From positions 503,501 through 567,500 of the forward strand of contig NZ_FOEJ01000001.1 of assembly GCF_900110705.1 (NCBI RefSeq): 64,000 nt of DNA, given 5' to 3'. The position numbers and the translations under genes are program-made. Positions 9,001 to 17,070 of this stretch are shown in pieces. The notes under the pieces were generated by a model that did not search any database, was not told where the DNA came from, and worked only from the letters and a program-made list of their open reading frames with translations. The DNA comes from Loktanella sp. DSM 29012. GTDB lineage: Bacteria; Pseudomonadota; Alphaproteobacteria; Rhodobacterales; Rhodobacteraceae. Position 1 is the stretch's first letter. The number at the start of each line of letters is the position of its first letter.

Positions 9001-9807
9001 ATGGCTGACCTGCTGAAAAAACCGTTCGGAACCCGTGGCAAGGTGCATCAGATCACACCCGAAAGCGCAGGCTGGCGTTATGTCGGGTTCTCTTTGTATC
9101 GGCTGCGTGCCGGTGACACCGCAGCCGAGGCGACGGGTGACCGCGAGGTCATTTTGGTGATGGTCGAAGGCAAGGCAGCGGTGAACGGCGCGGGACAGGA
9201 CTGGGGTGTGCTGGGCGACCGGATGGACGTATTCAAGAAAACGCCGCCGCATTGCCTGTATTTGCCCAATGGTACCGCATGGGAGGCAAAGGCCGAAACC
9301 GATTGCGTGATTGCCGTTTGCTCTGCCCCCGGGATCGGCGGCCATGTCGCGCGCCGGATCGGACCTGACGGGATCACGCTGACCGAACGTGGCAAGGGCA
9401 CAAACACACGCCACATCAACAACATCGCCATGGAAAACGAGGATTTCTGCGACAGCCTGCTGGTGACAGAGGTGTTCACCCCGGCCGGCCATTGGTCATC
9501 TTACCCCAGCCATCGCCATGACGAGGACGATTTTCCGCGGATCACCTATCTCGAGGAGACCTATTACCACCGTCTGAATCCGGCCAACGGGTTTGGCGTT
9601 CAGCGGGTCTATACGGACGACGGCCTGCTGGATGAAACGATGGCCGTCAGCGACGGTGACGTGGTTCTGGTCCCGCGTGGGCATCATCCTTGCGGCGCGC
9701 CTTATGGGTTCGAGATGTACTACCTCAATGTAATGGCGGGGCCGCTGCGCAAATGGCGGTTCGTCGCAGCCCCCGAAGTCGCGTGGATCATGGAGAGGGA
9801 CGCCTGA
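9001..9807 (+). CDS. iolB: 5-deoxy-glucuronate isomerase
   Basis: Converts 5-deoxy-D-glucuronate to 5-dehydro-2-deoxy-D-gluconate, the substrate of IolC. The 268 residues form the double cupin of the KduI/IolB family; SYPSHRHDED near residues 164-173 carries metal-binding His and Glu/Asp. Start placed at ATG 9001, which has GAGGGA 8 bases upstream; ATG 8992, which overlaps the iolE stop, would add three residues and cannot be ruled out. Confidence 0.92.
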   Translation: MADLLKKPFGTRGKVHQITPESAGWRYVGFSLYRLRAGDTAAEATGDREVILVMVEGKAAVNGAGQDWGVLGDRMDVFKKTPPHCLYLPNGTAWEAKAETDCVIAVCSAPGIGGHVARRIGPDGITLTERGKGTNTRHINNIAMENEDFCDSLLVTEVFTPAGHWSSYPSHRHDEDDFPRITYLEETYYHRLNPANGFGVQRVYTDDGLLDETMAVSDGDVVLVPRGHHPCGAPYGFEMYYLNVMAGPLRKWRFVAAPEVAWIMERDA

Positions 9808-9808
9808 A

Positions 9809-10588
9809 ATGACTGAAGGGTTTCAATTGGCCGCATGTGCGGAGATGCTCTGGCAGGACAGGCCGATTGCCTGGCGTGCGGCCAGGCTGCACGAAATGGG
9901 TTTCGGCGTCGGACTGTGGAACTGGCCCGCGTGGGATATCGACGCGCTGGAACGGACCGGGGCCCATTTCACGATCATGAACGGCTACCTCGAAGGGCGT
10001 CTGGCCGATGACGAGGGGGCCGACATGTTGCTGAAATCTGCCCTTGAAACGGTGCAGATCGGCAAGCGGCTGGGCGTGGACAGGTTGAACTTGCATGGCA
10101 CCGGATTGGGCGATGGCGGTATCCCGATTTGGCAGCACGACGTGACAACCGGTGCAATGTGGCTCAAGGCGCGTGACACGCTCAATCGCGTCTGCGATCT
10201 GGCGGAAAGCCATGATGTCGTCTTTACGCTGGAAAATCTGAACCAGATTGATCATCCGGGCTGTCCGTTCGGATCGACGGCTGATGTCCTGGCACTTGTG
10301 TCGCAGATCGACCGCCCGCAACTGCGCATCAATCTGGACCTGTATCATACCCAGATCGGCGAGGGTGACCTGATCCGCTGGTGCGAAAAATGCCTGCCCT
10401 GGATCGGTGAGGTCCAGGTGGCCGACAATCCGGGCCGGTTCGAGCCCGGCACGGGCGAGGTGAACTACAAGGCCGTGGCCGAGGCACTGCACCGCATGGG
10501 ATATGCAGGCCCTGTCGCGCTCGAATCCTTTGCCAAAGGCGAGGAGGAGACCGCGCTGGAGGCGTTTCGCGCTGCGTTCACGCTGTAG
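9809..10588 (+). CDS. Hydroxypyruvate isomerase-like TIM-barrel protein of the inositol operon
   Basis: 259 residues with the xylose-isomerase-like TIM barrel of the Hyi family. Candidate metal ligands are in VFTLENLN (near 143) and VALESF (near 236), plus DLYHTQIGEGD with His. The gene starts two bases after the iolB stop and is the last one in the operon. Hyi-like proteins isomerise small keto-acids or keto-sugars; some inositol clusters contain TIM-barrel isomerases (IolI/IolH) acting on inososes. Either role would fit; the substrate is not shown by the sequence. Confidence 0.75.
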   Translation: MTEGFQLAACAEMLWQDRPIAWRAARLHEMGFGVGLWNWPAWDIDALERTGAHFTIMNGYLEGRLADDEGADMLLKSALETVQIGKRLGVDRLNLHGTGLGDGGIPIWQHDVTTGAMWLKARDTLNRVCDLAESHDVVFTLENLNQIDHPGCPFGSTADVLALVSQIDRPQLRINLDLYHTQIGEGDLIRWCEKCLPWIGEVQVADNPGRFEPGTGEVNYKAVAEALHRMGYAGPVALESFAKGEEETALEAFRAAFTL

Positions 10589-10711
10589 CCGCGCCATCCA
10601 TCACATATGCGGATCTTTCACGCTGGCCGGTGTTTGATGGCACGGCACTTTTCCCCTGCGGCGCAATAGGCTAGGACGACGCGATATGTCGCCAAACAAG
10701 GGACCGTGTGC

Positions 10712-13108
10712 GTGAAATTTTCTTTGTCGTGGTTGAAAACCCATTTGGACACCGATGCCTCTGTCGAAGAGATTGCGGAGACCTTGACCGATCTCGGGCT
10801 CGAGGTTGAAGGCATCGAAAATCCGGCCGAACGCCTGCGCGACTTTACAATCGGTTACGTGGCTTCGGCGGAAAAGCACCCTGACGCGGACAAGTTGCGC
10901 GTCTGTCAGGTCGAAACGCGGGACGGATTGCAGCAGATCATCTGTGGTGCGCCGAATGCGCGGCAGGGGATCACCGTCGTCGTGGCGCATCCGGGCGTCT
11001 ACGTCCCCGGGATCGACACCACGATCGGCGTGGGCAAGATCCGCGGCATCGAAAGTTTCGGCATGATGGCGTCCGAGCGCGAGCTTGAACTGTCCGAAGA
11101 GCATGACGGCATCATCGAACTGCCGCAGGGCGAGGTCGGACAAAGCTTTGCCGATTGGTTGGCCCAGCATGATCCCGCGCGGGTCGATCCGGTCATCGAA
11201 ATTGCGATCACCCCAAACCGTCCCGATGCGCTGGGCGTGCGCGGCGTGGCGCGTGATCTGGCGGCACGCGGCATCGGCAAGCTGCGCCCGCTTGCGGCCC
11301 CTGCCGTGCATGGCAACGGTGCTCCGGCAGTCGGTGTGTCGATCGCGGATGATACGCAGGATGGGTGTCCCGTGTTTTGTGGTCGTCTGATTGAGGGAGT
11401 GACCAATGGCCCGTCCCCCGCGTGGTTGCAGCAACGCCTGACCTCCATCGGCTTGCGTCCGATCAGTTTCCTTGTGGATGTGACGAATTTCTACACCTAC
11501 GACCTGAACCGTCCGTTGCATGTCTTTGACGCGGACAAGGTGTCTGGCGATCTGCGTGTTCATCGTGCGTCGGGTGGCGAAGAGATCGTCGCGCTGGATG
11601 ACAAGACCTACACGCTGTCCGAAGGTCAGATCGTGATTTCCGACGACAACGGACCTGTCAGCATCGCCGGCATCATGGGCGGCGAGGCGACAGGCTGCAC
11701 CGTCGATACAACCCGCGTTTTCGTCGAAAGCGCCTATTGGGACCCGGTGCAGATTGCCTATGCAGGCCGCGCCTTGCGTATCAATTCCGATGCCCGCTAC
11801 CGGTTCGAGCGCGGAATTGATCCTGCATTGACGCCAGAGGGGCTGGACCATGCCTGTGCGCTGATCGTCGATACGGTCGGTGGTCAGGTCAGCGACATGG
11901 TGACCGCGGGTGCCGTGCCTGACGTGGCGCGCAGCTATCGGTTGGATACCGACCGTGTCATCAGGCTGGTGGGTATGGATATTCCGGCCGACACGCAGCG
12001 CCAGACCCTGACCGCGTTGGGGTTCGTTCTGGACGGGGATCAGGCCCATGTACCCAGCTGGCGGCCTGACGTGCAGGGCGAGGCTGATCTGGTCGAAGAG
12101 GTGGCACGCATCGCGTCGCTGACCAAATTGCAGGGAAAACCGTTGCCACGCACCCAGCCCGGCGTGCCGAAACCGGTTCTGACGCCACAGCAGGCCCGTG
12201 CACAGGCGGCGCGCCGTACGGCGGCGGCGCTGGGCTACAACGAATGCGTGACCTACAGCTTTATCGATGCAGCCTCTGCCGCGATGTTCGGTGGCGGGTC
12301 GGATGCCACGCGTCTGGAAAACCCTATCAGTTCCGAAATGTCGCACATGCGCCCCGCGCTGCTGCCGGGCCTGTTGCAGGCTGCGGCGCGTAACCAGACG
12401 CGCGGGATCGCCGATATGGCCCTGTTCGAGGTCGGTGATATTTTTGCCGGTGGCGAACCGGGTGAACAATCGCCCTGCGTGACGGGTATCCTGATCGGGC
12501 GCACCGGTCCCCGTGATACATTCGGCGCATCGCGCCCGGTGGACCTGTTCGACGCCAAGGCCGATGCCGAGGCGATCCTTGCGGCCATCGGGGCACCTGC
12601 GAAAACCCAGGTAATGCGGGATGGGCCAGACTGGTTCCACCCCGGTCGCCATGGCCAGATCTGTTTGGGACCGAAAAAGGTTCTTGGTATCTTCGGAGAG
12701 CTGCACCCAAAGGTGCTGTCCGATATGGGGATCAAGGGGCCGGCTGTCGGGTTCACGCTGTTCCCTGCCGAAGTTCCCCTTCCGCGGTCAAAGACCAATA
12801 CGCGCCCAGCACTGACGGCAACCGATTTGCAGGCGGTCGAACGTGATTTTGCCTTTGTCGTGGATGCGGATGTTCCCGCGCAGACGCTGATGAATGCGGC
12901 GGCCGGCGCGGACAAGGCATTGATCGCAGAGGTACGTCTGTTCGACGAATTCATCGGCGGCAATCTGGGCGAGGGCAAGAAATCGCTTGCGATCACGGTG
13001 CGGTTGCAGCCGACCGAAGCGACCTTGACCGACAAGCAGATCGAGGCTGTCGGCGCACAGATCGTGGCCAAGGTCACCAAGGCAACAGGCGGCGCATTGC
13101 GCAGCTGA
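10712..13108 (+). CDS. pheT: Phenylalanine--tRNA ligase beta subunit
   Basis: Beta subunit of the alpha2-beta2 cytoplasmic enzyme that charges tRNA-Phe. The 798 residues show the standard order: an N-terminal tRNA-binding (OB) domain at about 40-150, the B3/B4 editing domain, B5 near 400-470, the catalytic-like core and a C-terminal FDX-ACB domain. Start set at GTG 712 of this kilobase (10712), because it gives the family start MKFSLSWLK and has AAGGGA 8 bases upstream; GTG 10706 is only two bases from that site. The alpha subunit gene pheS is not beside it: the inositol operon lies directly upstream. Confidence 0.96.
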   Translation: MKFSLSWLKTHLDTDASVEEIAETLTDLGLEVEGIENPAERLRDFTIGYVASAEKHPDADKLRVCQVETRDGLQQIICGAPNARQGITVVVAHPGVYVPGIDTTIGVGKIRGIESFGMMASERELELSEEHDGIIELPQGEVGQSFADWLAQHDPARVDPVIEIAITPNRPDALGVRGVARDLAARGIGKLRPLAAPAVHGNGAPAVGVSIADDTQDGCPVFCGRLIEGVTNGPSPAWLQQRLTSIGLRPISFLVDVTNFYTYDLNRPLHVFDADKVSGDLRVHRASGGEEIVALDDKTYTLSEGQIVISDDNGPVSIAGIMGGEATGCTVDTTRVFVESAYWDPVQIAYAGRALRINSDARYRFERGIDPALTPEGLDHACALIVDTVGGQVSDMVTAGAVPDVARSYRLDTDRVIRLVGMDIPADTQRQTLTALGFVLDGDQAHVPSWRPDVQGEADLVEEVARIASLTKLQGKPLPRTQPGVPKPVLTPQQARAQAARRTAAALGYNECVTYSFIDAASAAMFGGGSDATRLENPISSEMSHMRPALLPGLLQAAARNQTRGIADMALFEVGDIFAGGEPGEQSPCVTGILIGRTGPRDTFGASRPVDLFDAKADAEAILAAIGAPAKTQVMRDGPDWFHPGRHGQICLGPKKVLGIFGELHPKVLSDMGIKGPAVGFTLFPAEVPLPRSKTNTRPALTATDLQAVERDFAFVVDADVPAQTLMNAAAGADKALIAEVRLFDEFIGGNLGEGKKSLAITVRLQPTEATLTDKQIEAVGAQIVAKVTKATGGALRS

Positions 13109-13121
13109 CGAGGGTAATGTG

Positions 13122-13565
13122 ATGAAAGTTTATCTGTCCGGCGAAATCCATACTGACTGGCGTGACCAGATCACCGCGGCTGCCGCTGATCTTGACGTGA
13201 CGTTTGCCGGGCCGGTGACGGATCACGCCGCCTCTGACGATTGCGGTGTGGCCATCATGGGGGCCGAGGACCAGAAATTCTGGCACGATCACAAGGGTGC
13301 GAAACTGAATGCCATTCGCACCCGCAAAGGGATCGAAAGCGCGGACATCGTCGTCGTTCGGTTCGGCGATCAATACAAACAGTGGAATGCGGCATTCGAT
13401 GCAGGCATGGCCGCAGCGCTGGGCAAATCGCTGATCGTGATGCATGGCCCGGACCATCAGCATGCCCTGAAAGAGGTGGACGCAGCTGCATTGGCTGTCG
13501 TCGAGACACCGAAACAGGTAGTTGAAATTTTGACCTACGTCCTGAATGGGACGCTGCCTGATTGA
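13122..13565 (+). CDS. YtoQ family protein
   Basis: A 147-residue cytoplasmic protein matching the YtoQ family, related in fold to nucleoside 2-deoxyribosyltransferases (start VYLSGEIHTDWR, later ADIVVVRFGDQYKQWN). The biochemical role is not established. Start at ATG 13122 with GAGGG 7 bases upstream; a GTG directly before it is less likely. It follows pheT after 13 bases and may be cotranscribed. Confidence 0.85.
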   Translation: MKVYLSGEIHTDWRDQITAAAADLDVTFAGPVTDHAASDDCGVAIMGAEDQKFWHDHKGAKLNAIRTRKGIESADIVVVRFGDQYKQWNAAFDAGMAAALGKSLIVMHGPDHQHALKEVDAAALAVVETPKQVVEILTYVLNGTLPD

Positions 13566-13724
13566 CCGCCATCCCCGTTGTTTTGTGGCCTGTCGTGCGC
13601 AAATTTCTAGGTTTCGTCAGCTTCGTGTAGAAAAAGCTATCTTTTTTTTAGCACGGCTTTTAATCGTCTTTGGCATCCGGGAATTGCGGCACAATGCCGC
13701 ATAAGGTTTGGGGAAAAACGGCAC

Positions 13725-14153
13725 ATGCTTCAGGAATTCAAAGATTTCATCGCCAAGGGCAACGTCATGGATTTGGCGGTCGGTATCATCATTGGTGCTG
13801 CGTTCACGGCAATCGTTTCATCGCTGGTCGCGGATCTGATCAACCCGTTCATCGGCCTTGTGCTGGGTGGCGTAGATTTCACGTCGATGTACGTCGTGCT
13901 GTCTGGTGATGTCGCCGCAGGCACGGGCCTTGATGCTGCGCGCGAAACAGGTGCAGCCATTTTTGCCTATGGTGCCTTTATCACGGCCTGCATCAATTTT
14001 CTGATCATCGCGTTTGTCGTGTTCATGCTGGTCAAGGCTGTGAACCGTCTCAAGGCTGTTTCGGAAAAGCCTGACGATATCGCACCCGAGGTGGAAACCG
14101 GCCCGTCCGAACTGGATGTCCTGCTGGAAATCCGCGACAGCCTGCGCAAGTAA
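13725..14153 (+). CDS. mscL: Large-conductance mechanosensitive channel
   Basis: Inner-membrane channel that opens at high membrane tension to release solutes after osmotic downshock. The 142 residues have the MscL form: N-terminal amphipathic start [21 protein letters not shown]1 at about 16-45, a periplasmic loop, TM2 at about 75-100, and a charged C-terminal helix. Length is normal for the family. A 160-base non-coding stretch lies upstream and a clear terminator downstream, so it is probably a single-gene unit. Confidence 0.95.
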   Translation: MLQEFKDFIAKGNVMDLAVGIIIGAAFTAIVSSLVADLINPFIGLVLGGVDFTSMYVVLSGDVAAGTGLDAARETGAAIFAYGAFITACINFLIIAFVVFMLVKAVNRLKAVSEKPDDIAPEVETGPSELDVLLEIRDSLRK

Positions 14154-14178
14154 GTCGCCCTCTTATCGCTAAAAAACG

Positions 14179-14206
14179 AAAAGCCTGCCACGTGGCAGGC
14201 TTTTTT
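14179..14206 (+). terminator. Rho-independent terminator after mscL
   Basis: An 18-base palindrome (14183-14200, GCCTGCCAC/GTGGCAGGC) is flanked by AAAA and a run of six T. Because it is symmetric it can also stop transcripts of the small gene arriving from the other strand. Confidence 0.88.
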
Positions 14207-14227
14207 CGTGGTGCAGACGTGCAGTGT

Positions 14228-14380
14228 CTACTTGCGACGGGCACCCTGCGGGCTAACGCTGTTTCGCACGTGGGCACTGTCGTCGTCAGTGTCGTCCTTT
14301 GGAAGGCGCGTCATCGCATGAATCAGGATGGCTGCAAGCAATACAGCGGCCATTCCTGCCAAGAAAACTTCGGTGCTCAT
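14228..14380 (-). CDS. Small single-pass membrane protein beside the general stress locus
   Basis: A 50-residue protein: one hydrophobic segment at about residues 5-22 (FLAGMAAVLLAAILIHAM) followed by an acidic-then-basic tail (KDDTDDDS ... GARRK). I do not recognise a family. The ribosome site GAGG lies 7 bases before the ATG, and a GGAAC-N16-GGTT element sits about 30 bases upstream (14434-14410), close to the sigma-EcfG consensus. It lies between mscL and the stress-response kinase. Good start signals make it a likely real gene; function unknown. Confidence 0.65.
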   Translation of the reverse strand: MSTEVFLAGMAAVLLAAILIHAMTRLPKDDTDDDSAHVRNSVSPQGARRK

Positions 14381-14409
14381 TTATCTGCCTCATAAATCCG
14401 ATACGACCC

Positions 14410-14434
14410 AACCCAGCGGCAAATGGATTGTTCC
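14410..14434 (-). promoter_or_regulatory. Putative sigma-EcfG promoter of the small membrane protein gene
   Basis: On the minus strand GGAAC (14434-14430) and GGTT (14413-14410) are 16 bases apart. The consensus is GGAAC-N16/17-CGTT, so one -10 base differs. A start about 7 bases downstream would give a leader of some 23 bases containing the ribosome site. Confidence 0.5.
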
Positions 14435-14503
14435 GACCAATACCAGTTAAAGTTTTTGTGACAGTGCACAGAGGCGATCATGCAACACATCGTCGCGCTT
14501 CAC

Positions 14504-16258
14504 TCAGTAGTCCAGCGCGTCCGGAATGTTCGATGTGATTGCAAATGACAGTGTCCGGGTTCGGATGCCGTCACTTTCTGTCGTCTCGAAGTCGCTGCCA
14601 AGCTGCATCGCAAAGGCTCGCATCAATTGCGCCCCGGTCTTTACTTCGGTCGTCGCCCGATGGTCCGGCTTTACGACGTAGGGACTGCGGCAAATGATGA
14701 GCGCGGTGCCGGGCGACACGATCTTGAGACTGATATGCAGAAAACCGGGATTTTCGGCAGTCGGCACCGGCATGTCGCGGACGGCCTGCGCGCCAGTTTC
14801 GCCGATGAACAATGACATGGGAACGGCCTGATCGGGGATCAGGCTAAAGGTGTCACAGGTCAGCCGCGTATCCGCCTTTGGATGGGTGGCGGACAGCGCG
14901 TCGAACAGCGTGCTCGACACCTCTTGCATCAGTGGTTCGGCCTCTGCACGTCCGAGGTTATCGCTCTTGTACAAAAGACGATGCACGGTCGCGAGGCCAA
15001 TGATCCGGGCGTGCAAACGCTTGAGCGTGTTGCGTGCGAAATTATCGTCACTGGCGCGGATTTCCATGTTGATGATCGAAGAGATCATCTGAAGATTATT
15101 TTTGACCCTGTGGTGGATTTCCTTCAGCAGGACGTTCTTTTCACGCAAGGAATCTTCCATGCGGGCCTCGTCATCCATGAGGTCGTAGGCCATGTTGCCA
15201 AAGGTTTTTTCCAGTTCGAACAATTCCGTCGGAAGGCGTTCCATCTGGTTGGTGTTGGGCAGCGACCTGTTCACGGCAAACAGCCGCATGCGTTTTTGCA
15301 AGTCCCGGATGGGGGCGACGACCAGGCGGTGGACGGCAAAATAGGCGACCAGCAGGCTGGCGAACCACATCAGAACCGGCAGCGAAAATGTCGGCAGCAC
15401 CGTTCCGGGAGGTTGCAGTCCCGCATGGGCGGGATCCCAACTGCCGACGGCGTAGGCCACACCCGGGATCAGGGACGCGGTCGTCAGAACCTGGTGATGA
15501 CCGTCAGGTCTCTGGTTGCGCACGACCCGCCGTTGCGGGTCAAAGATCGATCCGTTTTTTTGGGGTTCGACAAGCGATCTGACGACGGCCGGGTCCAGCG
15601 GTTCGCCCTGGGTGGAAATGACATCGCCGGCCTGATTGTAGATCACCATCGACAACGGCTGATCATCGATCGTCATATCCTGCTGCTGGGTCAGAACATC
15701 GGTCGGGATGGCGATCGCGACCTGCCCTACAACGGCGTCACCATTCAGGATCGGTTGCAGCAGGACCGCGAAACTGCGCCCATTGCCGGTGATATCACCA
15801 AGCGGCACGATAGATTGCACTGCCGACGAAGAACGTGACCGAATTTCCTCGTCGATCAGCTCTTCGCTGATCGGGGCGCGCAAGGACGAGCACAGGATCG
15901 GCGCACCAACCGGCACGAAGCCGATAAAACTGTAGATCGGACTGTTTTCGACCAAGCGGCTGACGGCGGCAGAGCATCGTTCGGGATCGCCAATCAGCTC
16001 TGGATACATTTCCGCGATGGCAGCTGCGGACCCGATCCCGCTTTGGATTGCGCGGCGTTCACCCGAAGATCCAAGTTCGGTCCGCGCGATCAGGCTCAGT
16101 TCGGTGCGTTCGCGCAGGGTCTCGTCCAGGTCTTTTGTTTGCCAGATGGCCAACATGCCGATCGGCAAAAGAGCAAGCGAAAGGAATGCGACGACGCGAA
16201 ACGGAAGCCCGCGGAGGAACCGAAACGATTCCTCGCTATCCGGCCGCCCCTGGGGCAT
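14504..16258 (-). CDS. HisKA_2 (HWE-like) sensor histidine kinase of the general stress response, with degenerate ATPase domain
   Basis: A 584-residue membrane sensor. A transmembrane segment at about 18-36 and a second near 285-305 enclose a periplasmic sensory region; HAMP-like and coiled-coil residues follow, then the HisKA_2 box KEIHHRVKNNLQMISS with the phospho-acceptor His. The expected partner would be the phosphorylation of PhyR. Oddly, the C-terminal catalytic domain is degraded: the N-box position reads FIGETGAQAVRD instead of NELxxNAxKH, and no DxGxG box is visible. ATG 16258 overlaps the ecfG stop by one base (TGATG), so the two are coupled. It may be a very divergent kinase, a phosphatase or a pseudokinase. 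Confidence 0.85.
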   Translation of the reverse strand: MPQGRPDSEESFRFLRGLPFRVVAFLSLALLPIGMLAIWQTKDLDETLRERTELSLIARTELGSSGERRAIQSGIGSAAAIAEMYPELIGDPERCSAAVSRLVENSPIYSFIGFVPVGAPILCSSLRAPISEELIDEEIRSRSSSAVQSIVPLGDITGNGRSFAVLLQPILNGDAVVGQVAIAIPTDVLTQQQDMTIDDQPLSMVIYNQAGDVISTQGEPLDPAVVRSLVEPQKNGSIFDPQRRVVRNQRPDGHHQVLTTASLIPGVAYAVGSWDPAHAGLQPPGTVLPTFSLPVLMWFASLLVAYFAVHRLVVAPIRDLQKRMRLFAVNRSLPNTNQMERLPTELFELEKTFGNMAYDLMDDEARMEDSLREKNVLLKEIHHRVKNNLQMISSIINMEIRASDDNFARNTLKRLHARIIGLATVHRLLYKSDNLGRAEAEPLMQEVSSTLFDALSATHPKADTRLTCDTFSLIPDQAVPMSLFIGETGAQAVRDMPVPTAENPGFLHISLKIVSPGTALIICRSPYVVKPDHRATTEVKTGAQLMRAFAMQLGSDFETTESDGIRTRTLSFAITSNIPDALDY

Positions 16259-16812
16259 CAGAATGCAGAGCTGCCATTGCTGCTGACGACCGCGACAGTC
16301 GCCTTGTCGGTCAGTTCCACGGGGCCATCCTCGTCCAGAAACATCAGCTCTGCCAGGCGCTTGCGCCCCCGGTTGGCCCGACTCTTGATCGTTCCGACAG
16401 CCACGCCGCACATTTCTGCGGCCTCTTCATAGGAAAAACCTGATGCACCGACCAATATCAGGGTCTCGCGTTGTTCGTCAGGCAATTTGGCAAAGGCCGT
16501 CTGGAAATCCGCCATCTGCAAGTGGCCGTCATGGGCCGGTTTTTCAGCCATGTTTTCGGTGAAAATGCCGTCGACATCAGCAACTTCACGCTTTGCCTTG
16601 CGTCGACTGGAATAGAACGTGTTGCGCAAGATCGTAAACAACCAGGCGCGCATGTTGGTGCCCGCTTCGTATTTGTCGATGTTCGTCCATGCCTTGACCA
16701 CGGTATCCTGCACCATGTCGTCAGCCGTCGCACCATTCCGCGTGAGCGAAATCGCAAAGGCCCTCAATGCAGGAAGATGGATCACGAGTTCGTCGCGTGG
16801 ATCGGTGTTCAC
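16258..16812 (-). CDS. ecfG: General stress response ECF sigma factor EcfG
   Basis: RNA polymerase sigma factor of 184 residues, ECF15 (EcfG) group, that directs transcription from GGAAC-N16/17-CGTT promoters. Region 2 is at about 15-80 (LRAFAISLTRN ... DMVQDTVVKAW) and region 4 at about 110-165 (LPDEQRETLILVGASGFSYEEAA). It starts at GTG 16812, which overlaps the nepR stop (GTGA), so it is translated together with its own anti-sigma factor. Order nepR-ecfG-kinase with divergent phyR is the classic alphaproteobacterial stress locus. Confidence 0.93.
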   Translation of the reverse strand: MNTDPRDELVIHLPALRAFAISLTRNGATADDMVQDTVVKAWTNIDKYEAGTNMRAWLFTILRNTFYSSRRKAKREVADVDGIFTENMAEKPAHDGHLQMADFQTAFAKLPDEQRETLILVGASGFSYEEAAEMCGVAVGTIKSRANRGRKRLAELMFLDEDGPVELTDKATVAVVSSNGSSAF

Positions 16813-16967
16813 GATGCATCACCGGTTTGACTGTCTTGCGCCTTGAGCTGTTCGAGAAGCTGTTTGAAACGGTCAGGCAATTCAGCTTCTTCCTGAGCCT
16901 GAAAAACGCGCTTTAGATTCTCGTCGATCTGCTGTCGCGCTTTTTCGCTGCTTGGGTCGTTGGACAT
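16809..16967 (-). CDS. nepR: Anti-sigma factor NepR
   Basis: A 52-residue protein with the NepR signature: IDENLKRVFQ at about 14-23 and ELPDRFKQLLEQL at about 29-41, the two helices that hold EcfG. When PhyR is phosphorylated, its sigma-like domain binds NepR and frees EcfG. The gene sits just before ecfG with a 4-base overlap. Start at ATG 16967; its ribosome site is weak. It is short but normal for the family. Confidence 0.92.
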   Translation of the reverse strand: MSNDPSSEKARQQIDENLKRVFQAQEEAELPDRFKQLLEQLKAQDSQTGDAS

Positions 16968-17008
16968 TGGTTAGACCGTCTTTATGTTTGGTTTCTGCAA
17001 TTGCTTGC

Positions 17009-17034
17009 GGAACCCAAACGCGCCACAGCGCGTT
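17009..17034 (+). promoter_or_regulatory. Sigma-EcfG promoter of phyR
   Basis: GGAAC at 17009-17013, 17-base spacer, CGTT at 17031-17034: a perfect match to the sigma-EcfG consensus. The phyR start codon is 37 bases further on, giving a leader of about 30 bases. It overlaps the opposing nepR promoter. Confidence 0.85.
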
Positions 17035-17041
17035 AGGTTCC
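17017..17041 (-). promoter_or_regulatory. Sigma-EcfG promoter of nepR-ecfG-kinase
   Basis: On the minus strand GGAAC (17041-17037), a 16-base spacer and CGTT (17020-17017) make a perfect consensus. Its -10 element lies inside the spacer of the phyR promoter and the reverse is also true, so the two promoters are interleaved on opposite strands. This would put ecfG under its own control. Confidence 0.85.
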
Positions 17042-17070
17042 CACGAACAGGGACAAGATTGGAATAATAT

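Noticed and set aside
10601-12706. Long open frame on the minus strand opposite pheT
   Set aside because: It mirrors the codon pattern of pheT in a GC-rich genome, has low-complexity His/Arg/Gln-rich content, no ribosome site and no family resemblance.
13628-13662. AAAAGC...GCTTTT repeat around a T-run before mscL
   Set aside because: Stem is short and interrupted; could be a weak terminator of the YtoQ gene but not convincing.
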